Origin: Mesocentrotus franciscanus
Taxonomy: Eukaryota; Echinodermata; Echinoidea; Camarodonta; Strongylocentrotidae
Assembly (NCBI GenBank): GCA_037976565.1
Contig: CP137683.1
Location: 902,637-966,636 of the forward strand
Direction: 5' to 3'
DNA length: 64,000 nt
Notes under the pieces: model-generated
Databases searched by the model: none
Seen by the model: only the letters and a program-made list of their open reading frames with translations
What the model was told of the DNA's origin: nothing
Shown: positions 23,816-37,302 of the stretch, in pieces
Numbering within the stretch: the stretch's first letter is position 1
How the letters are laid out: every line of letters starts with the position of its first letter
Made by a program: the position numbers and the translations under genes

Positions 23816-25589
23816 TTATGGTACTCTCTTTCACTCATTGTCTCCTTCATAATTATTTATGCCATTCGATTGGGTGGAGCACGTATGTACCCTTTCATGG
23901 AGGTACGCAGCTTTCTAAGCCCACGCCGGTATCGAATTCCAATTCGCCTGAAGACGTTCTGGCAGTATAATTCAAACAACTTCTTGATAAAAAAAGAGTC
24001 ATGCAAGAACTATGAATGAGCGGAGCACTGTGGATATCATTTTTCATTTAGTCACGAGGACACAAAATATTACATTTGGGTTTGAACAGAAACGGCTGGA
24101 GGCAAGGCTTTATAGACGCACTAGCTTTACAAATATGTCCTCTGAGAGACGAAAGACCTGAAACTGGGTCATTTATTCACTATAAGAATAGACAATGATA
24201 TAAGTAGTAGGAAGAAAAAAATCGGCAATTGATATAAAGCATCCAAAATCTCATGAATTGGTCAGAATGTGTAAAGCTTTACGGACCCTAAGCGTACAAA
24301 TTCTGCTTCGCTTTAACATGTTGCAGCCAACGAGTCTAGCCAGGCGTTTTAGGCGGAAGAAGTTACATTCAGAGGATTGTGTTTACTGCCCTCAGTAACT
24401 TGTTAAAGTGAATCTATAATTAGCCTTCAGTAGTCACGTTGATAATACAGTTATATTCATGATTGCATGTCACATTGTACACTGTACTTCTGCTATTCAA
24501 GATTCACGTTAAGGAGTTCATCCTAACTTGCAGATAATAATTTAATAATTGAGGATAATTGAAAGAAAAAAGTTTGAGATACTAATTATGAAAGAGTTTT
24601 AACATCAGGGAACAAGCTTGTTTGAATACTGCATTCACTATGTCGAGGTCTTTTTAACAGAGAAATTCTGGGAGAATCAAAGGATTTTTATCATCCGCAC
24701 GCGTTAAAAAAACTTGTGGAAGTCCATCCATTTTCTCCATACTGTCCCGGACTTCCCTTAATTACTAAACACACTCTTAAACATTTTAAGCGACGCAAGA
24801 ATAATGATGTTTTTCTGAGAAATAGAGAGCTTTTAACGAATATGAGGTGTAATTATATGGGAGGGGAGGGGGAAGAAAGGATGACCCAACCTGTTTAGCT
24901 CCAACCTGCATTTATACCACGACATTCGATATCCGACGAGAAGACCAGAGCAGGAGCATAGCTTCTCAGAAGTCATCCACTACTTAAGTTGAAACTTGAT
25001 ATTCCAAAACTAGGTCAGGATTGAATTCATCCGCTTTTTGAGAGAAAAGAGCCTTAAGTAGTCCTATAAAAGTGCACCAAATGCCTCAGTGGTCTCTCAG
25101 AGCAACTAGATTAATTATTATGCCCTCTAACTAAAATGGGCAATAATGATCGCGCTCTTAAAAAAATAGTTAGCGGCGTTTATCTTTATTTTCACCTCCC
25201 CCTACAAAATGACGTCTAAACTTGATTAAGTCTCGCGATTAGTCGACTCAGCGATCATTTCAGAATCGAGATTTGCCGGAGAAACACAAATATTGATCCG
25301 CGGTAAATTAGAACTAAGTGTACGCTTTGCAGGACGTATTGATTGATCTTTTGGAAGCTCATCTACATGTACCATTAAGCATCACATTCAAGGGCATATG
25401 TTCTGGAGCTATGGCATTGTTCGGGATAAAATATGGAAAACCTTTGGAGAGGTAAGTGATATTTTGGAATGGATTCTAATAACTTTATGGGTATGGCTTA
25501 GAGGTGGATAGGATTTCAGGTGTATCTAGACTACATGACGTGCATGTGCTAATGACAGACAAGTTATCTTGAGAGGAAAGAGAGGTAGA
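23816..25589. other. Intergenic DNA, nothing seen
   Basis: Only frames under 65 codons without signatures. Confidence 0.5.
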
Positions 25590-25885
25590 GTAGAGAGAGA
25601 GAGAGAGAGAGAGAGAGCGAATAAAAATAAAAGTATGTTCAAGTGGAATATTTCCTTTCTCCTCCACCCGTATCCCTCCCCTTTGTTACCCCTCCCCATT
25701 TTTCTCTCTCTCTCTCTCTTGCTCTCCGTCTGTCTCTGTCCGTCTCTCTGTCTCTCTCTCTCTACCTGTCTCTCTCTCGCTCTTTCTCTCTACCCATCCC
25801 CTTCTCCCTGTCTCTATGTCTCTCTCTTTCTCTCTGTCTCCCTTTCTAACTTTTCCTCACTTCCTTACCCCTCTCTCTCTCCCTT
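25590..25885. repeat. (GA)n followed by CT-rich tract
   Basis: (GA)n at 25593-25619, then a CT-rich segment at about 25698-25885. The two are partly complementary and could form a hairpin when transcribed. Confidence 0.85.
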
Positions 25886-27383
25886 GCAGTGTGGTGTCTC
25901 TTAATTTTTCTTTGAATAAATGAATCCTGGTCCATTCCTCTCCAATCGTTATATACAGCCATTGACCTGTCAAATCCAAGATCTAGGCCAGATATGAACG
26001 TATTTTCCGGTAAAGCAATATGTTTGTTGTCCTGTTTCTTTTAAATACGGCCATCATGATTTTATCAGATTTTTATTACTTTGGAATTACCCTCGTAGGG
26101 AGAGAATATACATTGACGTTGCATCACCATTATGGAGGACATTGTTATATCGTGTATGCCATATAAAATGATATGTCATTTTGCTCAAAGTGGCACAGAA
26201 GCTGTTGTAAAATATTATAAAGAAAAAGATATTTGAGTGTTGATGTTTCTCCTAGAACGTCGTAGTAATGCAAAGGTGTTGAGGTTCAGTGGTTTAGGGA
26301 ATTTTTAAATATTCAATTTCTGGGGCTCCACCCTGCTATCCTTACTCTGTTCTACAAAACATTCCAAAGTCTATCTATTTTTCACTTTTATTTTAGAATC
26401 TAAAGCCCATAACTTCTCTGCAAGTAAGATCTGGAATGTTAGAACCTGGAAAGACTTGCACTCTTCCTAATAGCATTTGACTATGTTAGCTATACAATTA
26501 ATATTGATGATCTCAAAAGAACTTTTATTTTGGACGATGAACTTATATTCAGATTGGTAAAATGCCTGTATTCAGTTACAATTTTCGTAGCTTATTTAAA
26601 CATGTGACACAAAAAGTGACGAAAATACAATTATTGGTATGGTCTGACTTTGGACCTACTTTAATTTATATTCATATTATATTAATTTTCACAAAATGTA
26701 CTATCGACAATTCATTAGGCTATTAAAATGTGGATAATAATGACTACAGCTTTATAAAAAATGCGGAGGTTCTACTGTTATTGAAAAAAGATATGTCGAA
26801 TAAATAAATAATTTCTTGGAATTGTATTGCTGTTTAGAGAGTTTGTATAAGCATTAGAGAATCATCCCTCAAAATCGAAGATCTACAAGACTAATAAAAC
26901 TAAACATTACTTCAGGATGAAGTATCTTGAAACAGCTGCTCCTAGAATAAGATAACATCTACGGTAAGTGTACGCCTCTAGCGATAGAACATGGAATCTT
27001 CTGTCGCTTTTCATCTCCATTTGTTTGGCCATATTGCGATTTATTTAATAATAAAGTATCGTATGTATTCAATAAATCAACAAATGACAGTATTTGAGGA
27101 GCCTTATCATCAAATAAAGAACTATTCTTATTTTCAAATCACTGATTAAATGCAATGTTCAGTTTTCTTTTACAGGTGATGAGATAATACAAATAATCAA
27201 GATAGGAACACAAGACGCTCAGATTTGGCATTTCGTCCTCTATATGGAAGGTTGTGACTTCAAAGTCGTGAACCTTAGAGATAACCCGTCATTAATAACA
27301 TCGGAATAGAAAAAACAACCACACCGACAATTTTAATATCAAATCTTCGTTTGGTAAAAAAATCACAGCAATAATGGACCTTC
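25886..27383. other. AT-rich intergenic DNA, nothing seen
   Basis: No frame of 60 codons or more before the decayed minisatellite. Confidence 0.5.
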
Positions 27384-27720
27384 AGAATAACGAAATTACG
27401 GAATTTCAAGCTTTTAGATTAAACAAACCGCCTGAAGAACGATCTAGAAAGAATAGGTTAAATAGAAACTATAGAATAAGAACCTTTGGAATTAAATATA
27501 GAAATCAGACTAAGCATGATATTCAACAGAGCTTCGGAATATTAAATGTTTATAGCATCAGACTTTCTGAATAGCCAATAATCAGAATATTAAACTTTCA
27601 GAATAACGGAGCTGAGAAATAAAGAACCTTCGGAAAGTCATACCGATAGAATATCTAAACTTATAGAACGATATGCAACCATCGGAATATCGAGAAATCG
27701 GAATAGCAAACTGTTAAAGG
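27384..27720. repeat. Decayed short-period minisatellite (TTCGGAATA / AGAATA motifs)
   Basis: Degenerate units such as CTTCGGAATA, CTTTCAGAATAACGG, CATCGGAATATCG and CTTTGGAATTAAATA recur every 15-20 bp for over 300 bp. The best copies are near 27600-27705. The open frame over 27374-27574 follows from the repeat and has no recognisable domain. Confidence 0.6.
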
Positions 27721-28792
27721 GGAAAAAACAGGTATGTATTAAAAGGGTCAACAAAATTATTTCTGGTAGAATAAGGGGGCAATTGTTTATTGTACATACT
27801 GAGGCTATGCCATATTTTGGTTTTGTAGGGGAAGGGACTAGTGCTCACTCCCCCTTTCCATCAGCCACCGCTTCAACCAAAAATCCATGACGTATCATCG
27901 GGACACGAAGCATCTCACATCATCACCAGCATAACTAAAAAATCGTCATCTGATAGCAAAGGACGAAGATGAGGTCGATCGAATAAGAAGCACGAACCAT
28001 ACTACGATGTTAGGGTTACAAGTTGAAGTGGATTTAAAAAAAAGGATGCATTCCCGATTAGGGCTCCTGGCAAGGTGCCCCGGTGTATGCAAGATCACAG
28101 CTATACCCCTTGCCACGGGGCAATGTTGACTCTGTTCTATATGGCCAATCTTTCATGTCTTTAGCCTCCTCTTAGTACTGTTCTGGGGTTGACGATATGT
28201 CATGTTACCTCGGGCCATAAGACGTCATTGGCATCGCTTTCTGGTATGTTCTTCCCTTATGTGTAACAAAGTAAGGATTAATGTAGAAATGGAGGACAGT
28301 AAAATCATTAGGGATGATTTCACCCCCGATGTACTGTATACTGTTCGCAGTACGACGTCAAACAATAAAACATTCTCTTTTCGGCCATGATTGTTCACAT
28401 TGCTGATATGCATGGTGAAGGTTGTGTTTAACGTCGCGTGCAATTTGGTTTGAATTTTTACACTAATTTCTTACACTTTGAGCTAAGTATCAGCATGATC
28501 AGATAGCTGAATTGTTTTCCTTTGCGAAAACAAAGTTAATTCGAAACAATAAATAATAAGAAAGTAATACAGCGGTATCATGTTCATCGTTTAAATTGAA
28601 CTTCACCTTAAAATTCATTTATCATAAAAATTAGCACTTTCATTTGTTTTTACAAAGTATTGATATAATCTATAGAGAGTATCATGGATATAATGGAATG
28701 CGTGGTATTATGTTTACGTTCCAGCGAAACGATGAACTTGTGTTGGCTACGCCTTAGAGATTTACGTAATAAAAAAAAAGTGTTGCCTCAAG

Positions 28793-28870
28793 ATGGGAAG
28801 ACAGGACGAGAGAAAGAGAAAGGGGAGGGAGAGAAAGGAAGAGGGAGATGAGAAGAGAGGAGGAGTGGAG
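28793..28870. repeat. GA-rich tract
   Basis: Imperfect GGGAGAAAG repeats. Confidence 0.75.
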
Positions 28871-31699
28871 CTGAAGATCGAGAAGGACGAAATAATATGT
28901 GTCTTACTTTTTGTTAAGTGTGTCAAACAAACTAATTTTGGAGGATTACCCATTCAGACCATGGATTCGTTTGGGTGATTACCAGGTATAACTATCACCA
29001 AGTTTAACTCCTTTAGATCTTTTTAGCAGCTAGATCTAAGTATCTTATTTCAAATATCACGTATGTTGACTTTGGAGGACATCCTGATCAGCACCAATGT
29101 TGATTTTTACAGGGGTTCTCTTCATGTTTCATTTATCTCCTTGGTTCTTATTTCGATTTATCTGAAATTTAGCTGTTACTTCTTGAACCCGTATATTTTA
29201 GGTTAATGGCTATACTCTAATGACAAAACGCCTGCATGCTCCTAATATATTAATACTCCTACTTATACTTTTCCAAATCCAACCGGCTTTAAATCATGCA
29301 AATGGCATAAGTGATATCACGGCTCAAAACACAAGAGTCCCAAATCCGGCCAAGTAGCAAACAGGAAAAATGATTTATCTCGAAAGACATTATTGATTGC
29401 TCTTAGTTTAACTTGATATCTAGAGTGGTTCTACCGAACTAAACTAGAAGTGGTTCTTATCACTGGAAAGCCTTGAAGCTACATTTAGGAAATGGACAGA
29501 AAACAAACATGATACGATGTCGCGGTGACGTATTGCTGGTTTTGAGCCATGTGTATGCCATTGCTAGGGCTCGCGCAGGGTGATTGAAGAGGACAGATGT
29601 GTTAGCTATACTTGTTTTTAAATCTCATGAGAAAAAAGATTGTAAGCAAGATCTATGTTCAAAGATGAGGTGATTCTAAAGAGGCTCATCTTTGTAAATG
29701 TATCATCAATCCCAACGCACAATCATGACAATCGATGTCTCTTGGGGCATTTTACGCGACATAAAATTCATTTATTCAATTTTCTAAATGTATATATCTC
29801 TAAGCATTATTGTAGGTCTTTGAGCAATGTCATTACCTACATTGGCGTGAATTTCAACCATGAATCACTTCGAAATAATATGAATATATACATGTATTTG
29901 CATGAAATATTCAGTTTGACCTACTTTCAATTCCGGTTCAACGAACACCCCTGGTATAATCAAGTATAATAAATAATATCCTTCAACCGAACAGACACGA
30001 ACATGTCACTGTATTGTATAGTTTGTACAAACACCCTCATTACCATTGTATTATCAAGGGCAGCAAATAGGTTATAAATAATAAATGAACCATCGTCAAA
30101 TTTATATTAATGACTGGAATGATTCATACTTTTTCCGTTAGGAAAATTCATAGTCATCAGTCATTGTCAAATAATTGGCATAAAGGTGAGGAATCGTCTA
30201 CTGATTTACTTTCTTCTTTCCGCCTTGGTGTAAGCATCACGTTCTTACCTCTGCGCTAGATTCTTTTATAGAACAATGGGCGTGTCTGTGTTGAATACAA
30301 TATTGTATTTTCATTGTTTTAATCACTGTTCAGAGACTCGTGCACTATTGTTGATTGAGATAGATGTTCTATTTTTCACGAACAAGAACAGAAAGGTTTT
30401 ACTTGTTCTTGAAAGCGGGAAAAGTCTTATTGCGAGGTCGTTAATTTGGTTGTTATCAGTCCAATTAACTTTCACTTGACATTATACATGTATATGTAAT
30501 GTGGGTGTGGATAATGTGCGCGTGTGGGTGTGTTGTCTGCATATAGTGTAATGGTATATTGTTAATACAATGAATTACCCAAACCCTTAAATCGTGAGCT
30601 GCTAGGTACTTCTAATATACCCGGAGCAATGGGCCAATAGCCACTGTCCGAAGTAATCGTAAAAACAGTGTGTTGTCGCTATTGTCCAAGCAAAGGTGAT
30701 AGAGGGCGTCATAATCACAAATAATAATAATAATAATATGAAGAAGAAGAATAATAATAGCCCAGTAACACGATATAGTTTACAAAGGCAAAAAGGTTTT
30801 AGCACTATTTCTAGATAATTAATCCATGCTTCCTTCACTATGACATGCGATTTCCGATAAGTTTTAAAACTTAAGACGGAAAAGTGATTAAAAATATAAA
30901 TAACTACTCGACAGTGTATTGTGTGCAGATTTGAATTCTAAGTCCTGTTTCGTCAAAATTGTTTGACAGTATAAATTGAAAACTAGTTTGAATTCTGCAT
31001 CATACATGTAGTTACCGTGATCATAATGTTTTATAATGCCTTTACAAAACGCTCGGAAACCAATAAAAACACACATAAATGGACCGATGTGTTTTTGTTG
31101 TTAATAATCACGTTAGCCTATTTTATGAATTAATCGGATGTAATTTATTGATACAAATACAGTATTGCAAAGATTCCCAATATGGCTCAATCTTACCTGT
31201 AAAGTTCGATAATGCTCATTTAACATACTTTGGAAGAGTAAAGTTGATTTTCAGACATGCCCGATACTCTGATATGGTTCTGATTGCGTGAAGCAATACG
31301 TCAAATAGCCTGAATACATGGACGAATCGACATATAAACAGGATAGTATGGGAAAGCCTGAGGTTACCAATAACGTGGGCGGGAATGTAGTTCAACCTTT
31401 CACAAATGGGTCATTTTCTCATCAATCTAAACCGTGACGGCTTTTTTCGATACCGACAAATGACAACCATGACAAATGACAAACGAGTTCCCGGTCACCT
31501 TCAACTGTCATCTGATTTAATCTTCCAAGTTGTCTACATAGTTAGCTACTTTTAGGGCTATGGCGAAAAGTTTATCTAGTTTGAAGGAAAAAATAACTGA
31601 AATTGTACTGACAGATCTTGCCGTTGCATTCACACTCCTGATATGTGACTTATTAAGAAACGTAGTATCTTTTCGATCCAGTTTGTGTTCACGTGATAT

Positions 31700-31714
31700 C
31701 TCTTCCTCTCCCCC

Positions 31715-31779
<65 letters not shown>

Positions 31780-31795
31780 TCTCTCTCTCTATTTC
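31700..31795. repeat. (CT)n-(CA)n-(CT)n compound microsatellite
   Basis: A CT run, then CACACACACA, then CT again. Confidence 0.92.
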
Positions 31796-33494
31796 TGATT
31801 TTCTTTTGTTTCCTATTATCTAGGGTACTTGTACGGTTCATAAACATAACTTTCGTAGGGCTTAGAAAGCATCTGATTTATGAATGACTCATGTCACTGC
31901 GAGCCTAGTCCATCTTTGATCCATTATTGAAATTATATTTTTTGAAATCATGAGGCGTTAATTGAACAAAAAACCAAGAAATGGCCTACTTTTCTGACCT
32001 CGGCGTGTCGCCTGCGTCAAAATGAACACAAGGTTATCGCTGTTGGGTGAAATGAATTGTTAATCTTCCCCAGCTGCGATTCTACTCATGCCAATTATTT
32101 CCTTGTAATAGAAAAGGAGCATTTACTGGTTATGAAGCTCATAATGGCCATGAATTCACAGATTTCAAAGCCATTACAATTTATTGTGCAGCTAATTAAA
32201 ACCCAGCTTTTTAATTTAGCGCCTAGGTTGGAAGTTTAGGTGAAAGAAATTTGTCGCACATGGGGTACTAGTTCCGTACGCGGAAACAGTGGCGTAGCGT
32301 GGATGTACATAGTATGCGTGCTTGTGTGAGGGTGGGGTCCGCTGATTTTATGGAACAAGGAGAAGGGCACCGGAAATATAAGACGGATCAAATGCTAGAA
32401 AAGATGGCCCCTCTCTCTCATGTGCATTAATGTGACATTTACATTTATACACTCTTCCAACACAGTACATGACATAATATCAAAATTAAAAAAAAAAATG
32501 AAGTTACACATTAAATGCATAATCAATATAAATTACATAAACATCGCAACAGCGTAAGAATAAGGTTTGATTTGCTTGCAGCCCTCAGATTCATAATAGT
32601 TTTCAATCTCTGTTTTTTCTCTCTCATTTTTCTTCGATGGGAGATTCCCCTTGAGCTACGCCCTTGCACGGAAATGGGAATGAATCTTGAAGTTTTTATA
32701 CATTTTACGGCGAATCATACAGATGTTTATATTTTGAATGCCACACATCTTGACATATTCGGTTATTAATTGTATTGATTAAGTAAATGGATACGACTTT
32801 ATAATGCTGCTCTATACTTTTCTAATTACCCCCTTTAAAAAATCTTGAAATGATTTATAAGCCTAGTGAATATATTGAACAAATATACACGTATACAACT
32901 CGATGTTCTCTAGGGCACTGCATTTTACCATTTCGTATGAAAAGCTCGAGACTGTAATAACAGAAATGATTATGTTTGTTATTTCCTCAATTAATGAATA
33001 TGAATGGTGATGCAAAGTTGATTGAAGATGCCTCGGTTGGCATATGTAAAATGATTAAATAATCATGCCTGTCTTCATGATTGCCACAACTATATAACAT
33101 TGTAGAAACAATGAATGACACAAGAAATGAATGACAAATTTATTTACGCATAAATAACGATTACCTTGCTGATGTCATCTCGTTCAATTAGACATTCGAC
33201 ATCTTCAACACCATATTTGCTTGTCAGACCGTTTTTATGTATTTCTTTCTCATTGCTTGGTGGCCTGGATGTCTTTAGTTTGTTTTCAGTTCTCCCGGTT
33301 ACGTTGATGTATGTCACCATACTTATCTCCCACTATGTAAACCCACTCATTAGGAGAACTACATAATCATTTGATATTTTTCGCTTCTGCCATTTGATAA
33401 ACATATATATCATTTTTAAGGGAGTACATATTTTTTTCTGTCGCCGTAAACGTACCTATGATAAATACAATGATAGCTTGATATTGCACGTAGT

Positions 33495-33705
33495 ACATCC
33501 AGGGAATGTTCAAGGCGCCTACAAAGTGTTGCGATTACGCTGGCCTTAGCGCAGCTCACCTTAGCCCAGCTGCCCTAAGGCGCTGAACGCATTCAAGGCA
33601 TTGTAGATTACAATCTTGCGAAAGGACACTTGTGCCGCAGCTGGGACTCGAACCAAGAAACCTTTTTTCCACAGTTCGTCACCGGTCTAACTCGTTGGAT
33701 TAAAT
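33495..33705 (-). mobile_element. tRNA-derived SINE fragment upstream of the GPCR
   Basis: On the minus strand it contains TTAGACCGGTGACG (A-box-like), GGTTCGAGTCC (a good B box) and GTCCTTTCGCAAGATTGTAATCTAC, which matches the body of the SINE at 46236-46410. An internal inverted motif (GCGCAGCTCACCTTAGCCCAGCTG) follows. It lies about 250 bp before the first coding exon. Confidence 0.6.
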
Positions 33706-33775
33706 GAGAGGAAATAAGGCTATCGAATGAGGAGGGTGTGAGATGATTTCGTATCGTTCTCTTGTTTTAGGTTGC

Positions 33776-33875
33776 CCCTCCCCCATTTCTCTCCCTCCTC
33801 TCTCTCTCTCTCTGTCTCTCTCTCCCATCCCTCTCTCTCCCTCTCTCTCTCTCTCTCTCTCGCTCTCTCTCAGTT
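33776..33875. repeat. (CT)n tract just upstream of the GPCR first coding exon
   Basis: CT repeats end about 85 bp before the probable acceptor at 33957-33958. They may extend the local pyrimidine-rich environment but are probably a plain microsatellite. Confidence 0.85.
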
Positions 33876-33962
33876 TCTCTATTTTTACCCCCTTGTTGGT
33901 ATAAGATTGTCATGATCAACAACTCCTCTTTGAAATTGTTTTTTTTTTCTTTGTACAGAGCG

Positions 33963-36900
33963 ATGATGACGACCACTCCATCGGTTGGTCTGAACACCAC
34001 ATTTCCATTCATCAACAATGAGATGGTTTCAGGAACCGCCGGGCCCGACAATGACGACGGGCCCCAGACCGTCACGCTCACAAACTGGCTTGTACCTCTA
34101 ATCTTCGGCATCATCACCGTCGTTGGAGTTAGCGGCAACGCCATCGTGTGTTACGTAATATCACGCCATGTTCAGATGCGTACAGCGACGAATTATTACA
34201 TCATGAACTTAGCTATCACCGACATAGCATTTTTAGTGTGTTGTGCACCGTTTACAGCGGCTGTGTATGCAACGAATAACTGGATATTTGGGAGATTCAT
34301 ATGCAAATTCGTCATGTACATGATGCAGGTACGTAGGCGACTATTCCGTATTAGGGACTTTTAGATTTGCACGACAAGAACGTGGACTGCTACGTGGACA
34401 TCCTTTTAAGGCAATGTGACGTCCTTTTAAGGCACTGGCAGTGCCCGGCAGTGTGCCTTAAAAGGACGTCCACGTAGCAGTCCACGTTCTCGTCGTGCAA
34501 ATCTAAAAGTCCCTATTGTTGATAGACACCGTTGGCGACCCTGATAGTGGGGAGGGAAGGGAGGGAAGGGAGGGGGAGGGGAGGAAGGGGAGGGAGGGAA
34601 GGGAGGGGGAGGGAGGGGGAAGAAGACTGAGGGCACTAATATACTGAAAAATAATTTTTAGTCCGAATTGAGAATACCAGAAAACAGGTCATTTTACCAG
34701 CACTCCGAAAGTTGTTCTGGCTGTGGTGGGAGAAAATCGAATCCAGGAAATTAAATACCCCTTTCACCTCATCCCTTTGTGACAACTTATAGTTCATTGA
34801 CCTCGAGTTTAAAGTAAATTATGATACAATGGAATCAACTCCTGTATCATGGATAGGATTCAGAAAGCTCTGATAAATTATGTTTGTTAAAGCTGGATAT
34901 TAGAAGAAAAAAAAAGTGAACTTTACATGAACCGAACGGAGACATCTACATTGTCCTTAAGCAAATGAAATCCAATTAACGGGATTTTCAAGAATAATGT
35001 GAAGCAATTTATTAAAACGTTTGGCTCTTTACTGTTTCTATTCCATAACAAATAGCCCTGTCTTCATTGACGTACAATCAAATGTACACGTCAATTCGGT
35101 TGCTTTGACCTATTTACCGCTTGTTAAATAAATCGTGGAGGAAATATGAAAATATTTGCTGTTGGTCAACATATCATTCCATTTCTTTTTCCTAATGAAA
35201 ATCAAACAACCTGAAATGAACTGGTATTTAATCCGTTTCTTTCTATCTTGCATAAAGCGTATACATGTATAAGATTTAGGTACGTTAATCAATAGAATAA
35301 TTAATAGGATTAAATCTTCAATATAGATAGCTTAGCCCTGTACTACATGTACGTGACAGGTATATTTCACTTTACTCAATAGAAAGGGCAAATCATTCAC
35401 TGCCTTTAAACGAAATTGACCTAGATTTTATGACTCGGATGACCATATTCAAAATGGGTATAAACCAGTTCGTATTTCGCTCTGGTATACATAAATTATG
35501 ACCCCAAAATATTCACAAATCGTTTACACATGGAGACGTCCCACTTTGTGGATTTTAGAATAGTCACTGCCAAAGTATTTTATGGAGATGCTTTAGGAAT
35601 AACTTTTGTTTGCCCTCTTAAGAAGAATGATTCAACCTGTGTATCAAAAAAAGAATGTACCGCCAGTGAATGAATAAATAATGATTACATAACTTTCATG
35701 AGCACGAATCCAGTAGCCGTCTCGACGAACCCGCTTATTGATGGAATTCGGTTTCATAACTCATTAATTGTCATATTTATATGGTGCATATGCGATAGTA
35801 TACAAGTTTCTGCCTTTTGTTTATGAACCATTTGTGATTACCATGATTAATGGATAAATTAGCTAACAGCTTGATAGCGGTTTTACTGTTTTGCGTTTTA
35901 CTGCGCTTTAGCTGATTGCCGACTAATTATTTACAGATTTTTGCCCAGTACAGAAATGTTTCTTTCATATCATTTTTTTCAAAGAGGAGATTGAAGCAAA
36001 ATATTTCCCCTCTTGGACATGAAGTGTTGATAGGAATTGACTGAGAACTTAAAGAACAATCTCTCGGTTACGTTATTGTTTTATATAACTAAACTTATAT
36101 ATAATGCTATTTACTCATTGCGGATGTAGTATCGAAAATAATATCGCTAGTGATATTTGTTTGTCTCGCAATGTATGGTCAATAAGGAATCTAAAAGATC
36201 ACGACGTTTCGTGCGCCGCTGCAACACTTCGTCAGGTGATAAAATCTAATGTAAGTAAGCGACTTTTATACTCTACTGGAGGACCGGTGGTCAGTTCGAT
36301 CAATAATGGAACAACAGCGCACAAAGACGCTTGCTTACATTAAATTGTATCACTTGACGGAGTGTTGCAGCGGTGCACGAAACGTCGTGATATTTTAGAT
36401 CCCTTATTGACCATACATTGAGAGACAAACGAATATCACTAGCGATATTATTTTCGAAACTTATATATATTTCACTTTTTATATTTTATTTATTTAGTGG
36501 TGATTTTGCATAAGTTACTTGGTTAAAAAATAATTTTTTTTCCCCTTCTTTTTTTTATTTTTAAAAACTATATTGTGTCTTTATCTTCTTTCTGGTTGCT
36601 AGGTAACAGCTCAAGCCACTTGTATGACGTTGACAGCTATGAGCATCGACAGATACCAAGCAATCATGCGTCCTCTACGGTCATTAGGGACAAGAACTCA
36701 ATCAGGAGTGCTAGTCGTTAGTGCTTGTATATGGGGAGGTAAGGTCATTAAACAATTTTTCGATATTCGGGATTTTTTTAAAGGCCAATAGAATTTTGTT
36801 CGGACAATGAGTTAATGATCTACGAATGTGTTTTCATGAAGACAATTATACTGAAAAGTAATTTAATATATTTTTTCATCCATCTATGTCCAGTTTCAGC

Positions 36901-37267
36901 GTTAATTGCGATTCCTATCGCGGTGTACTTCGACGTCAAGCAGTTCGAGTTCGGACCCGTATGCTACGAAGACTGGCCAAACAAACAATATATGTACCCA
37001 GCCTACGGTCTCTTTACCGTCATCGTCCTCTATGTCATTCCCCTCGCCATCATCGTAGTATGTTATGTTTCCATGCTGAGAACACTCTGGAGAACATCTC
37101 TACCGGGTAAGTTGCAAGATGCTCACATGGAAGCGTCTCAATAATTGCCTTTTATGCGAATATAATAATAATAAAATAAATTGTTGATATTGATAATGGA
37201 AGTGGTTTATTACAACAATTGCATTGCGGCCAAAGGCCGAATTGCGAAATCTTTAACAAGATAGAAA

Positions 37268-37302
<35 letters not shown>

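Larger units (their letters stand above)
27721..33494. other. Intergenic DNA with a few microsatellites
   Basis: Frames such as 29655-29969 (104 codons) and 30276-30479 show no domain or splice context. 30720-30758 has a short TAA/GAA microsatellite and 28040-28120 a weak inverted motif (GGCAAGGTGCCCCGG / CCCCTTGCCACGGGGC). A 5' UTR exon of the GPCR could lie here but cannot be seen. Confidence 0.45.

Noticed and set aside
33495..33705. tRNA gene on the minus strand
   Set aside because: Good B box but no complete cloverleaf; it shares a body with the other SINE.
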